DNA of 64,000 nt. Source: Kalaharituber pfeilii. Its lineage: Eukaryota; Ascomycota; Pezizomycetes; Pezizales; Pezizaceae. The stretch is from assembly GCA_015179045.1 (NCBI GenBank), contig WHUZ01000024.1, forward strand, positions 310,001 to 374,000. The letters are read 5' to 3'. Every line of letters begins with the position of its first letter. Position 1 is the stretch's first letter. The position numbers and the translations under genes are program-made. The notes beneath the pieces are model-generated. The model did no database searches, had not been told where the DNA came from, and saw nothing but the letters and a program-made list of their open reading frames with translations. Below are positions 43,747-54,197 of this stretch, piece after piece.

Positions 43747-43780
43747 TTTTTTTTTTTATATCATTACTCACGTGCCGCCC
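43747..43780 (-). mobile_element. 34-bp tail-A nano-insertion
   Basis: 12 T plus only 22 nt of tail A (ATATCATTACTCACGTGCCGCC). It is flanked by the perfect 14-bp TSD CATGTGAGTAACAA (43733-43746 and 43781-43794). It lies at the edge of a C2H2 coding exon. Confidence 0.95.
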
Positions 43781-44164
43781 ATGTGAGTAACAAAGCAATA
43801 GTGCAATCAGGTAACTTACTGAATGACATAGGCGACTCCCTAAGGATCTGCTTACGCGTCGTAATCTTCATCAAATACTCATCTCCAGCAAAGACTACTT
43901 TCCAGCCCTTAACGGCACGTTGTATTTCATCGATTCCTTTAGCCATCCGAAGCCTCAAGAAGATTTCCTGCTGTGCAACGCTCAAAGGTTTACGATCCCC
44001 TTGGCAAGGAGGACCACCTTTGCATTGTCCTGAGTGGCGCATGAGATTGTGTCGCTTTGGAAAACGTTTGAAACAGGTGTTACATTGAAACAGCAAAAGG
44101 TGTCTATGTATATCCTCTCTATAGCCAGTGCCGGAAATTATATCACCAGATATTGTAAGTAGAG
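43781..44164 (-). CDS. C2H2 zinc-finger protein fragment
   Basis: Minus strand, open from about 44164 ('PLLTISGDIISGTGYRED'). A classical C2H2 finger follows, 'FQCNTCFKRFPKRHNLMRHSGQC' in spacing C-x2-C-x12-H-x4-C, giving a CCHC ligand set. Then come 'LSVAQQEIFLRLRMAKGIDEI' and a lysine/arginine-rich end. An intron-like acceptor precedes it (GTATGT..AAAG at about 44165-44205), so it is probably an internal exon. The start and end of the gene were not found, and a retro-insertion sits at its 3' edge. Possibly a DNA-binding regulator; no closer family is visible. Confidence 0.5.
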
Positions 44165-44205
44165 GCTTTGTGAACTTGTGGAATAGAATTAGGTTACATA
44201 CTTCA

Positions 44206-44988
44206 CTTGCGCGGCATTCTCAAATCCTGTGGGCGGAGCCAATTTACAATGGACTCCACAGAGGACGCACATATAAGGCCCTCTTTTATTCTTCTGCTGG
44301 TGCCCTTTGTTCTGCCTTCTTCTGTCTACGATTATGGTAGTGGGAAGACTAGTTTCCCAGTTAGAATTGTCCGAGGATCAAGATATACAGCCCAATTACG
44401 GGGCGCAGTCACCTAGTCACTGCCAACTGGCTCTCTGACTCCTGGCTCCCTGTGGAAGCCGGGCTTTCGCTGCGATACGAGTTCACACCTGGAAGGCCTA
44501 CGGAATGCACATGAGCCTGCCGTTCTTGAACAGTCATTTGATGCAAAGGTTTTCGTTGCGAATCCCCTGCTATTTGGTCCAGGTAAATATATTGAGAATA
44601 AACTCAACACATGCAATAAGAGAATATTCACCTCGGTTCTCATCTATAATCATTTGGTCATTCTGTGTGAATTCATCTGCCCCTGCAGCCAGGTGGCCAT
44701 AGAACTGAGTGTCATTGACATGTTGACTCTGAGGGTCTGCTCGCAAGGAAGGTTAGGACAACCATGGAATTCGGCCTTAGAACATGCACGTGCATCTTGA
44801 GAACATCTCTGTGGACGAACCTTGAACTTGTAGGTTGTCTGTGTCTTCTACTACACGTCGATTGTTAGCCACCTTCTTTAAGTTGAATAACTATCCTTCT
44901 CTTACCGGAACCTTGCACTTCCTGCTTCATAATAAGTATCTGGTGTTGGAGCCAATCTCTAACTATGGGTGCAATCGGTGTTAGAACC
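44206..44988. other. intergenic or exons not resolved
   Basis: Upstream of the C2H2 fragment. No motif-bearing frame recognised. Confidence 0.35.
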
Positions 44989-45082
44989 ATTGGATTTCAG
45001 CTCCCGGGTCGGGTAAAAATTTGCCGTCGGGGAAGTTTGCTTGCCGGGATGCGAAGGAGTGGAGAAGAGGGGAGGGGGGAGA

Positions 45083-45335
45083 TTTTTTTTTTTTTTTTTT
45101 TTATATCATTACTCGCGTGCCGCCCTGGGGCTATGGCGAGATTAGTTACATGAGATTAGATACATATGAAGGTAGAAGAAAAGGAATAAGAAAAGATCCT
45201 GTGTGTCTCCTATGCCCCTGCCCACTCCAAGATGTCTCTTAGTGGGTCTGTGTCCTTGCTCTTCGGAGGAGTGACCAAGTCTTGCATGCCTCCTGGCCAC
45301 TTTCGTTTCCATGTCCTGCACCTAGTGAGCACATG
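45083..45335 (-). repeat. duplicate of the LINE 3' end (copy 1)
   Basis: Near-identical to 48016-48272 (poly-T, tail A, UTR and the first ORF2-end segment up to AGTGAGCACATG). Copy 1 is followed by foreign DNA, copy 2 by the rest of the LINE. The cause is not explained by a simple insertion. Confidence 0.85.
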
Positions 45336-45656
45336 CAGGATGCACGACCGACAACAACTTTTACAGAACGCGCGCTTGGAAGAAAACCATCTTCCCGGCG
45401 CACCAGAAATCCGAAAGTTACATCAATACGAAGCTCAGGACCGCCTGAGAAAGAATATCGACTCGAATTTACAGAAATCCAGAATCTACAGCACGCTTTT
45501 TGAAGGTTAAGTTTTTGGGACTTTTCGAAGTTCTTCCCATACAAATTCTGGGAAGCGGGGGGCTCGCGCCTGATTGGTGCCAGCAAAGCCCCGCTGGTGC
45601 TGACCTTTAGGACCGATTTCGAGCTAGTGTAGCAAAGACTTTGCGAACAGGTGCTA

Positions 45657-46079
45657 CAGTTTTCCCTTGCTATACCGGATCAGTAAAATCTGGCCTTTTT
45701 CGTCCGGTATAGCAAGGTTCCGTTATAGAATAAAATGCTTGGCAAAACAGAATAGGGATGGGCAGCAAAATTAATGTAATTGGGAACAACGACAGCCTAA
45801 TTTTATTATGTAGTGTTAAGTTTAGTAAGCATCTGAAGGTGAATGCAATGTGGGATAGCCAAAATTGGGACGTATCAGTGTTAGTGTATCCGGTATAGCA
45901 AATATTATTTGTATGGAGACAGGGGGGTAAGTGCCTGGCAGTTCCTGTCCGGTCCGGTATTCTTAGTGCGTCCGGTATAGCAAGAGGGTTTTGTATGGGA
46001 GCGGGATGTAGCAACCTGAGAGTATCCGGTATAGCAAGGTTTCCGGTACAACGAGGTCCGGTATAGCAAGGGAAAACTG
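45657..46079. mobile_element. TA-flanked MITE with subterminal repeats (423 bp)
   Basis: TIRs CAGTTTTCCCTTGCTATACC at both ends, flanked by TA (45655-45656 and 46080-46081). The motif CCGGTATAGCAA recurs at least five times inside (about 45703, 45889, 45972, 46025, 46058), as expected of transposase-binding sites. It shares CTTGCTATA with the termini of the pogo-type element at 58479. No ORF. Confidence 0.9.
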
Positions 46080-46255
46080 TATATCGGCCGATCGGCAGCA
46101 GACGACGACCAAGAACAGAAGCGAGCTAGACGGCAGACCACCTTCGATTTTGCAATAGCGCACGGAGCTACTCCCAAAGCGGCGACTTCCCGAAAAAGGG
46201 AAGTTACAATAGGAAGGCAGGAGAAGGAGGACAGGAAGAAGAGGAAAGGAAAGGA

Positions 46256-47975
46256 ATGTCGGTAGAAGGGGGAAACCCGAGGCTGGAGTTCCTTGGACCG
46301 GTGGGGATGGGTGGACAGGGGAGGCTTTTGTCATTGACAGAAATGAAGTTTGGGGCATCGATGAGGTGCATAAGTGGGAGAGAAAGGAGTGGTGGCTGGC
46401 AAATGTGGGAGAGGCAGAGGATGTTATGACGGTGAAGCAGAGAGTGGAGAGGGCGTGGAAAAAGGGAGGAGAATACGATGGGCAACTCGATATGATCGAG
46501 GAGCTGAGGAAGGATGCGGTGGAGGCAGCACAGAGGAGAGGGGTACCGGAGGTGAGCTGGGTAAAGACTGAGGAGCTCAGGAGCATCACGGACGTGGCAG
46601 GAGTGGTACGGGTCTGGAGTGAAGACGCGGCGATGTTTAGGAAATATGAGGATGGAGCAGATGGGATAAAGATACAGAAGGAAGTGGAAGTTCTAGACAA
46701 TGCAACGCGGGAATGCATTGTGGTGAGAAAGGGGCCTCAGGTAGTTTTTGCGAGACAGCAGGAGACTCCGAGGACCACCAGGGTCATGATGAGTTGGGGA
46801 GGAGGGGGGGCGAGAGAGGGAGGGACAGGAGCAGGAGTCCATCCCCGTGTGATGGCAGGGGGAGGGGAGCGAGCAGCGGAGGGACCTTGGAGATCCAGGA
46901 CTCCCAACCGGAATATGGACCAGTAGTACCGAAGGTGGACCTGCCGGTGGTAAGAGAGGAGGAGGGGGAGGAGGAGGAAGAAGATGAGGAAATGGGAGAA
47001 GAGGAAGGGGAGATGGAGGACGGGGAGATGGAGGACGGGGAAGGGAGGATGAGGAAGTCTCGGGGGAGGAGAGCGAGGGGGAGGAGGAAGAAGGGGGAGC
47101 TTTGGAGGAGGGGCGAAGGAGGTTCTAGCGCTCATGCACGCAGCACAGGTGCTAAACAGGAGGGAGAAGCACTGGGGAAGGAAGGGAAGAAAGGTCATCA
47201 GAAGGCGGTAAGAGAGGTGTGGGAGAAGGTAGGAGCAATCTTGGGGACAGAGGTCTTCGAAAAGGGATGGGGGGAGCTGAGAGGAAGGGTGGGGAAAGGC
47301 GACACGGCTTTCGAGTATCATCGGTGGTGGAGGATGACGGGGAGGGAGGTGAGCAACTGGAAGGAAGAGGCGAAGGCAGTTAGAAAGGGGGTGAGGGAGA
47401 AGGCAGAGACAGAGACGCAGGAGAGGTTAGGGGCGTTGGAGAGGATGGTGGCAGAAATGCACGTAGCGATGGGTCTGGCATCAGGAAAGGAAGAGAGGAA
47501 GCTGGAGAAGGAGAAGAGGAGGAGGGAGGAGGAGAAAGCTGAGGAGGAGAAGAGGAGGAAAAAGAAGAGGAGGAAAAAGGAGAATGAGATCCGGGAGATA
47601 CGGAAGTGGCAGGAAGAGCAGGAAAAGAAGAAGAGGAGGGAAGAAGAGAAGCAGAAGGAAGCGGAGGTAGAGAGCCGGAGAAAGATTGAGGAAGAAAGGA
47701 AGGCAGCAGTGAAGAGGGTGGAGGTTCTGAAGAAGGTGACGCATGTGATTGGGACACCGGGGAGCTCGCAGGAAGAGCTCAAAAAGTTGGAGGAGGAGGA
47801 GAGGAAGCTGAAGGAGGAGGCGGAGAAAGCAGCAAGAGAGGCGGAGAAGAGAATTGAGGGGGAGAACTGGACGATTGTGAAGGGGAGGAAGTTGTGGAAG
47901 AGGACACTGAGGACCATCCACTATGCGGCAGTGCCTTTTGGAAAGGAGGGATGGAGGAGAGAAACATCCTCATGA
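46256..47975 (+). pseudogene. coiled-coil ORF1-like protein, frameshifted
   Basis: Starts 'MSVEGGNPRLEFLGPVG'. A frame change in a G run near 46304 leads into 'GWTGEAFVIDRNEVWGIDEVH', a block shared with the protein at 23002. A second frame change near 46800, again in a G run, leads to an acidic 'GEEEEEDEEMGEEEGEMEDGE' stretch (about 46950-47040). Then come 'AFEYHRWWRMTGREVSNWKEE' and a lysine/glutamate-rich coiled coil (about 47480-47870), ending 'GKEGWRRETSS'. It has no RT or endonuclease. Coiled coils occur in ORF1 proteins of some LINEs, which trimerise; that role here is inference. Confidence 0.65.
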
Positions 47976-48146
47976 AGAGGTGTGAGTCTCTCTGGGAGGC
48001 AATGGGGAAGGGAGCTTTTTTTTTTTTTTTTTTTTTTAATATCATTACTCGCGTGCCGCCCTGGGGGCTATGGCGAGATTAGTTACATGAGATTAGATAC
48101 ATATGAAGGTAGAAGAAAAGGAATAAGAAAAGATCCTGTGTGTCTC

Positions 48147-50386
48147 CTATGCCCCTGCCCACTCCAAGATGTCTCTTAGTGGGTCTGTGTCCTTGCTCTT
48201 CGGAGGAGTGACCAAGTCTTGCATGCCTCCTGGCCACTTTCGTTTCCATGTCCTGCACCTAGTGAGCACATGTTCAGTAGTCTCCTCCTCCTCCCCACAC
48301 CATCGACATTCTGGGCTGTCTGCTTTCCCGATTTCGTACTGCCATTTCCGTAGTAACTTGCCGCCCAGTATTCCTGCTAGTGTGGCTATGTGTCGACTTC
48401 CAAGTCTTGTCAAGGGACGGTAGCTGAGCCCTAGCCGGTTTCTCTCTGTGGCGCGCTGATGTCTCGAGGTTTGTCGTATCCCATCTTCTGTTATGGTTTC
48501 ATCTTGGTAGGGGAGGCATGTGCCTATTTTCTTTTTTTTTTTTTTTTTTTTTTTTTTCTTTCATTAATCGCATGCCGCCCTAAGGGCTATGGCGATGTTT
48601 AGATACAGATTGAAGAGATTAATAGAGAAATGTGAAAGGAAAATGGAACTGTCAAATCCCAACTGTCAAAATCCAAAACCCAACAGAAAAATGGAACTGT
48701 CAAATCCCAAACCCCGCTTATGCCTTCTCCGCCCAGTCTAGTAGCTCCGCCAGGTTAAAGTCTTTGTCCGGCTGTAGAAGTCCCTTCGCTCCACCTTGAA
48801 TCCTTCTCCGCCACGGTGGGCAGTCGTTGGAGATGTGCGTCAGGTTTTCCAACGCTCCTCCGCACCATCTGCATTCCGGTGAGTCGGCTTTGTCGATGTG
48901 GAACCTCCATTCCTTGAGGCCCTTGTTGCCCAGGATTCCCGCTAGGGTGGCTAGTCTTTCTCGGTTGTTGAGTCTTTGGAGTGGCCGGTATGTTAGACCT
49001 AGGCGATTGCGTTCTTCTGCTCTCAGGCTTTTGGCTTCTTGTCTTAACCCCGGTTCCGTGACCGTTGCCTATTTTCGCAGCTGTGTCTGCCTCGGTGTTC
49101 CCTTTGACTCCTATATGGGACTTGACCCACATCACTGCAACGTCCCAGTCACCTCGGTCTGTTCTCGCTTTCCAGGCGTCTCTAACCAGTTTTGCCGGTC
49201 CTTTGTGGGTGGGCTCTCCCTGGGTGATCTTTAGGAGCTTGGATATCGATACCTTAGAGTCGGTTATGATCAGGAGTTCCCCAGCTTGATTGCGTAATGC
49301 TTCGCTCATGGCAATGAGTTCTGCATCATTGACAGTAGTCTGTTCCCCTAGGTATGTGGAAGTAGAGGTGTCTTTTGCGTAGGTGCCTAGGCCTGTCTTG
49401 TAATCTATCCTGCTCCCGTCAGTGTAGACGGAGTTCCACCCCTCGTCCTCGGCATTGGCTATGGCATTCTCGAACTCGAGCTTGTCTGCGTCCGCAGGTA
49501 GTGCTGGTAGGATGGCTAGTGGTAGGGGGTTGTTGTGTGAGAGAGACCCCCGTAGGTACCTGCACTCATTATCCCTGTTTTGGATTATCTCATCGTGGAA
49601 CCGTAGGGCCCTGGCTTCTACCCTCTGGCGTTCTCCTTCTAGGAATGTTTGGGCTGATTCTAGGTTGGCTATTCCTTCGACTACGTCTCGCCTGGTACCC
49701 CACGGGGCTGCAGTAATCTTCTGTGCTACTGTGTATTGCCATTTTTCTATGTCTTTGATCTTGGTTGCTGGTGGAGACTGTCTTGAGTAGTCCTGCCATG
49801 CCCAGCATCCCCATGTGGCGATTGTGCGTGCGATGCTTGTATATATCTGTCGTTTCTTGCCTGGTGTGAGGCGAGTTAGTCTCGATGCCACTCCCCATGC
49901 TGCCTTCCCGAGAAGTAGTCTCTTCTTATGATGTCGAGTAAATTTTAGCTCCCAATCTACCGTCAATCCGGTTAGCCTATAGTCAGGGCCTTTTACCCCA
50001 ATTATTAGTGTCTCGGACTTGTTTGGGTCAATTTCGAATCCATGCTCTGCTGCTGTTTCGGTGATTTTTGCCCTGTGTATCTTTATGGCTTGTCGGAGTT
50101 TTAGGAGTGACGGATGTGAGATTACACTGTGGAAATCATCGACATATGACCTGGTGAAGTTGTGTTGGTCTACCTTCTCTGCCACAGGTGCTACACCTAT
50201 TAGGAATAGTACCGGGGATAGTGGAGATCCTTGCGGTGTACCATCTGTCATCCTCCCTGTAGCTCTCCTTTTGCCATCCCATGTCATGTTGTCAAAGCTC
50301 GCTAGGTTATGGTTTGTTTGTCTTATTCGAGCAACCACCTTGTCCCTTCGAAGAAAGTTAAAAGCTGACTTAATATCGTCTCCCAC
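48147..50386 (-). pseudogene. LINE ORF2 (RT part, RNase H, CCHC), interrupted
   Basis: Minus strand. RT from motif A ('MGDDIKSAFNF') through 'GTPQGSPLSPVLF' and 'YVDDFHSVIS'. RNase H: 'YTDGSRIDYKTG', 'NDAELIAMSEAL', 'IITDSKVSIS', 'NTEADTAAKIG'. The frame breaks at 49065, where a later LINE is inserted. It resumes at 48531 ('GTCLPYQDETITEDG'), continues to the finger 'CRWCGEEEETTEHVLTRC' and ends 'DILEWAGA' at 48147. Upstream RT motifs and the endonuclease are lost by 5' truncation. Apart from the insertion the frame is open, so this copy is young. Closest in the window to the 3660-7690 ORF2. Confidence 0.88.
48532..49065 (-). mobile_element. 534-bp LINE 3' end nested in the 45083-50408 LINE
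   Basis: Poly-T of about 26, tail A variant (TTCATTAATCGCATGCC..), a UTR with a 34-bp internal duplication, and the ORF2 C-terminus ('ADSPECRWCGGALENLTHI'). It is flanked by the perfect 11-bp TSD TGCCTATTTTC (48521-48531 and 49066-49076). It belongs to the same tail subfamily as the 3660-7690 LINE. Confidence 0.94.
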
Positions 50387-50960
50387 TAGGGCTACCCATT
50401 CTTTCTTCGGGAGGGGGGAGAGGGGGAGATATATAGTGGAGCCTCCCTGAGGCAGAAACCGGAAGGACCATCCGGAGGTTTCTGGAATCAGATTTTAGAA
50501 GTAGATAGAAATTTCTTTGTTTGTTAAGCCTGTCTCCGGGCTTCGAGGGCTTGCCCAGGGACCCTGCCATGGCTTGGCGCGGGTTATGTGATTAAAAAAA
50601 AAAAAAAAAAAAAAATTGGATTTCAGCTATTGGTGCAAGAAGTAGGATTTGAGGCCACAGGTGGCTGTTGCAGGTTGAGACGCACCAGCATGTGTTGACG
50701 GCCCTTGCTCTGCAATCATATCTAGATCGTTATTCGGAATTAACCTTATAACCGCAAACTGATAATGTGAACGTAACAGGGGCCAAAGCTGGTGGTGGTT
50801 TAGCCATTGGCAACTCTTTTTACTAATTTCGTGTAGGGGAACGTGATAAACAGCAATGAGAACAGTCAGAGTTTTCATGACGCACCTTCATCGTCAATGT
50901 CCATAGAAGTATCCTCAGGCCTAGTTTCACTTCCCCAGCTTGAAACAGTAGAAAATGTCC

Positions 50961-52607
50961 CTATGACCGGCTAAGGTTTTGATTCATACTGTGGTTAGAT
51001 AAGCTATCCTCATGCCTGTCGCTAGCATCAGGATCTGGCATAGGTAGTGTAAATAAAGCGATATGACTCAAATGATCGGCAAGATGATTTTTTAAGATTG
51101 CAGGGCTCAGCAATGCTGAACAGAGTGGGCACTTTTGTTCTGATAGAGCCGGAACCTCACAATAATTCGAAATAAATGCGAGCTTATCATCGTTATCATT
51201 AGTAGTATTTGTCGTGTCTGATAGCACCTCATTATGCATCTCGCATAGGTGAGTATGAAAAGAGGAGCGACTACGAAACACTCGGTTTTCGCATGACTTC
51301 AGATTGCAGACCCACTCCCGTCGATGATTTTGGATCTCATGATAATACCAATCCTGACGACTCATGAAAAGCTCATTGCGTTGTGTGCATGACTCAAAAG
51401 TACAGATATATGGCTGCAGGTCCTCAAGAACATGTTTCCTGGAGTAAGTGAATATCAGTCCTGTGTACAGTTGTGAAGTATGATAGTATGAAACCTACTT
51501 CCATTCTCGCCGTCGTGATATCTGCACAGTCGTGTGACAGTACGGACAGGGAAAATGTTGCAGCTGTCCAGACAGGATGTGATAGGGATGAGGCGGGGGG
51601 GGTATGGTGTACTGTAGACTTGTGGGTGCATCATTAGCGGCACCGGCGCAAGTTGAGGCCACGGAAGTAATCGTGGATTGGCAAACTTCCGATCCATGCT
51701 CTGGGATCACTTCCAGAAGGCTTGACGATTTAACCCTGATGCACTGCCCTTGAACCGGTTGTCTGCAGGTAGTGGCTGTGGTTTCCGATAAAATGGCCAC
51801 AGAAGGGGCAACGAGTGCCCCTGCAGATACCTCGGGATCTACGGGCTGCTCACAAGCAGCAATCTTATCATGGTGAGCTTTTAAATATATGAAACGCTGT
51901 CCTCGTTTTAGATTGGCTTTCACCAGTCTTGTTACAAGAAAAGCCGGCACGGAAGCATTGAAGTTACGTTCAATACGGAGCTTTTCGTAGAATTCAAAAT
52001 GCGACACATCGATATTGGCGTATTTGTGCACTTTGTCCCGTGGAGCCGCATTTTGTATGAGCATCGAGAGTTTGTATAATAAATCGACAGTATGCGAGAC
52101 GTCTGAACACACAAACTCGAGATTGCTTTGAGTCGGTGACTCAATTATGCCTTCAGAAATATTGCCTGGGGTGTCTGAATCCAACAACAAATTCTCAGAG
52201 GGAATATATGACAAATCGTGACGAAGCAAAGCAAGCGCTATTGTCCTCATGAATCAGCAATATGACTATCAAATGTAGGAAAGGGCATCACCTTCTTGAA
52301 GAAAGCCTAGCAAGCTACCAAGCAGTTCAGCGGCTATAGAGCGGATGTGGGATGCTTCCCGTAGTCGGTAGTCCAGGGAAACCTTCCCAACCCGATGCGC
52401 TCCGACATTTTGAGCCCATACACAGAATCTCCCTCTTTCATCAATAAACAGGGCTCTGGTATCGGAGCTGAAGGGTTGTAGACCATCTCGTTCAGAAAAT
52501 TGAGAGTAAGTGCATATTTCTTCAAAAAGCTTCAGTATCTTGTCGTAAATGGGCTTAAAGCCACTGGGATTAGGATCGGCCCTATTGGACATCTGTATTG
52601 CCTGCAT
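50961..52607 (-). CDS. C2H2-type zinc-finger protein, three exons (510 aa)
   Basis: Exons 52607-52292, 52237-51499 and 51438-50961 with introns of 54 and 60 bp (GTGATG..ATAG and GTAGGT..CCAG). The joined length is 1533 nt, exactly in frame. N-terminus (about 60-100): 'RFCVWAQNVGAHRVGKVSLDY' and 'LREASHI', a signature of a large fungal family. Across the second junction: 'FPCPYCHTTVQISRRREW', then 'KHVLEDLQPYICTFESC', 'DWYYHEIQNHRREWVC' and a final 'CPLCSALL..HLADHLSHIALF', so several C2H2-like fingers. In relatives this pattern joins a regulatory N-terminus to fingers, often in non-self-response proteins; the molecular function is unknown. Intact, likely functional. The start ATG could also be a few codons later (MSNRADPNP). 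Confidence 0.88.
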
Positions 52608-53055
52608 TGTGGTAATTACCTACTGGTGAACCGCATTAGCCTGGGATCTAATTCAAAATGTGAACTCTGACTGTAAATATAACTGACGTTACCCTCCCAG
52701 GCACCGGATATACGATGGGGATGAGGCGTAGGGTTATCGGGAAAATGGAGGAAGGCGCACGTACGTGGAAACTGAGGGGAACACTAAATATAGATTAATA
52801 ATCCTGACTGGAAAAAAAAAAATACGCGGTAAAAGGTTGCTAAAAGCGGCTGCTAATTGCAGATGGAGGGTTGGGTTATATCGTATCACCCCGCACGAAG
52901 CTGTGAATCAAGAATAAGCTGAAGTGTAGACTGATAACAATACAAAGAATTACTATTGTACCAGCAGTCGCAGAAACTGGTATGGCATCACCCATATAAA
53001 GAGTTATAATATCTATCATCTTTGTCGCCTGGAACTCGCTGATTTGATTTATTTT
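52608..53055. other. intergenic between divergent genes
   Basis: Shared upstream region of the zinc-finger gene (minus) and the DUF7580 gene (plus). No TATA or other motif is clear. Confidence 0.4.
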
Positions 53056-53316
53056 TTATTTATTTATTTTTTTTTTTAATCACGTAACCCTGCTTGCAGC
53101 CTGGGCAAGCCCTCAAAGCCCGGAGACAGGCTTAACAAAGAAACTTCTATATACACGTCCCCGTTCCACCCCCTTCTAAAGACCTGATTCCAGAAACTTC
53201 CGGACAGTTCTTCCGGTTTCTGCATCAGGGAGGCTCCCCTATATATCTCTACCTCTCCCCCCCTCCCCTCTTCTCCACACCTTCGCATCCTGGCAAGCAA
53301 ACTTCCCCGACGGCAA
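53056..53316 (-). mobile_element. compact tail-B element (about 260 bp)
   Basis: Interrupted poly-T, tail B (partly deleted: the CCCTGCCATGGC half is missing), extended tail region, GGAGATATATAGGGGAG block and 5' end GCCGTCGGGGAAGTTTGC. It is flanked by the 14-bp repeat ATTTGATTTATTTT (53042-53055 and 53317-53330). It is the uninterrupted relative of 45003-50615 and lies about 150 bp upstream of the next gene's ATG. Confidence 0.9.
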
Positions 53317-54197
53317 ATTTGATTTATTTTGGTTGAAGCTGACATCCTTAAGCCTCGCTTGAGCCTCAATTCAATTGCCGCAGCTGCCATTTGCACCGAA
53401 AATTACCTACTACGCGCTAAGGGCTCCCATCAACCAAACCATACCAGGAAACCTCGTTCATATCATGGTAACTGGGATTGAGTGTGCTGGGCTTATTGTA
53501 GGAGCCTTTCCTTTGCTAATAGAGGGGTTAAAATGCTTTTCTCGAGGGCTGCAAAGGTTCCAAAATGCAAGAAAATACGCAGGAATTCTCAATAAATATA
53601 GTATGGATCTTGGGTTTGAGCAAGCCAAATTTAACGATACCTAGTGCCGAATTCTTCAACTAAGCAATTGTGACGCAATCAAACAGTGCATCAACTTTAA
53701 GGAGGTAGCAAAACACGAACAAGGACAATCAGGGCTGGATTTGAATACAATTCTGTCGCTATCATTGACTAACTGTAGTGATGATGTAAAAAAGAAGTTT
53801 GAAGATGGGATGCGGGAACTTCATCAGAGGTTGGCGAAGGTTACTGAAGATTTCGGAATTGAAAAGGATTCAGTGGTATGTTCAAAGATATTCTCCATTA
53901 ATTCCTGCTGATAGGTCACTTCCTTCCAGTACTCAAACTCACAAATCGCAAGCCCGATGAAATCGGCCTGAGAAAGCTAGTGAAGATGCTCGAAACTGAT
54001 CTCAACTCCGAATACCGCAACGAGCAGTTATCACAAATTCGCAGTCGAAACGCGGATCTCGGAACATTTGTGAGCGGCGAATGCCTAACACAGATTTTAG
54101 CAGCCATGCGACCGGCTGCGAAGATTAGGAATAACGCGTCAAACACCAGGCTATATAATGCCGTACAAAGGCAAGCGAGCGCGATATATCGTGTATT

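Larger units (their letters stand above)
45336..48015 (+). mobile_element. plus-strand ORF1-type module of a second lineage
   Basis: Its first 40 bp (CGACAACAACTTTTACAGAA..CGCTTGGAAG) resemble the 5' start of the 9607 and 54198 modules (CGACAACCACTTCGACAGGA..). A MITE (45657-46079) interrupts the leader. The ORF region is 46256-47975, with only 40 bp after it before the poly-T of the next LINE copy, so its own 3' tail is missing. Confidence 0.6.
45083..50408 (-). mobile_element. LINE (tail A) inserted in the tail-B element, itself rearranged
   Basis: The 3' tail starts at 45083 and the 5' end is at 50408, between perfect 13-bp copies of GGGAGGGGGGAGA (45070-45082 and 50409-50421). It is 5'-truncated just upstream of RT motif A. 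Inside it are a foreign plus-strand block (45336-48015), a second copy of its own last 253 bp (48016-48272) and a later LINE insertion (48532-49065). The true LINE body is therefore 48016-48531 plus 49066-50408. Confidence 0.85.
45003..50615 (+). mobile_element. tail-B element split by nested insertions
   Basis: The 5' part (45003-45082) starts CCCGGGTCGGGTAAAAATTT and includes GCCGTCGGGGAAGTTTGC. The 3' part (50409-50615) continues the same sequence through GGAGATATATAGTGG, the extended tail region and tail B with poly-A. Both match the compact copy at 53056-53316. The whole unit is flanked by the perfect 14-bp TSD ATTGGATTTCAGCT (44989-45002 and 50616-50629). Without the insertion it is about 287 bp with no ORF, so it behaves like a SINE or a short non-autonomous LINE derivative. 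Confidence 0.92.

Noticed and set aside
47318..47921. Minus-strand serine/leucine/phenylalanine-rich frames
   Set aside because: Antisense of the glutamate/lysine-rich coiled-coil frame on the plus strand.
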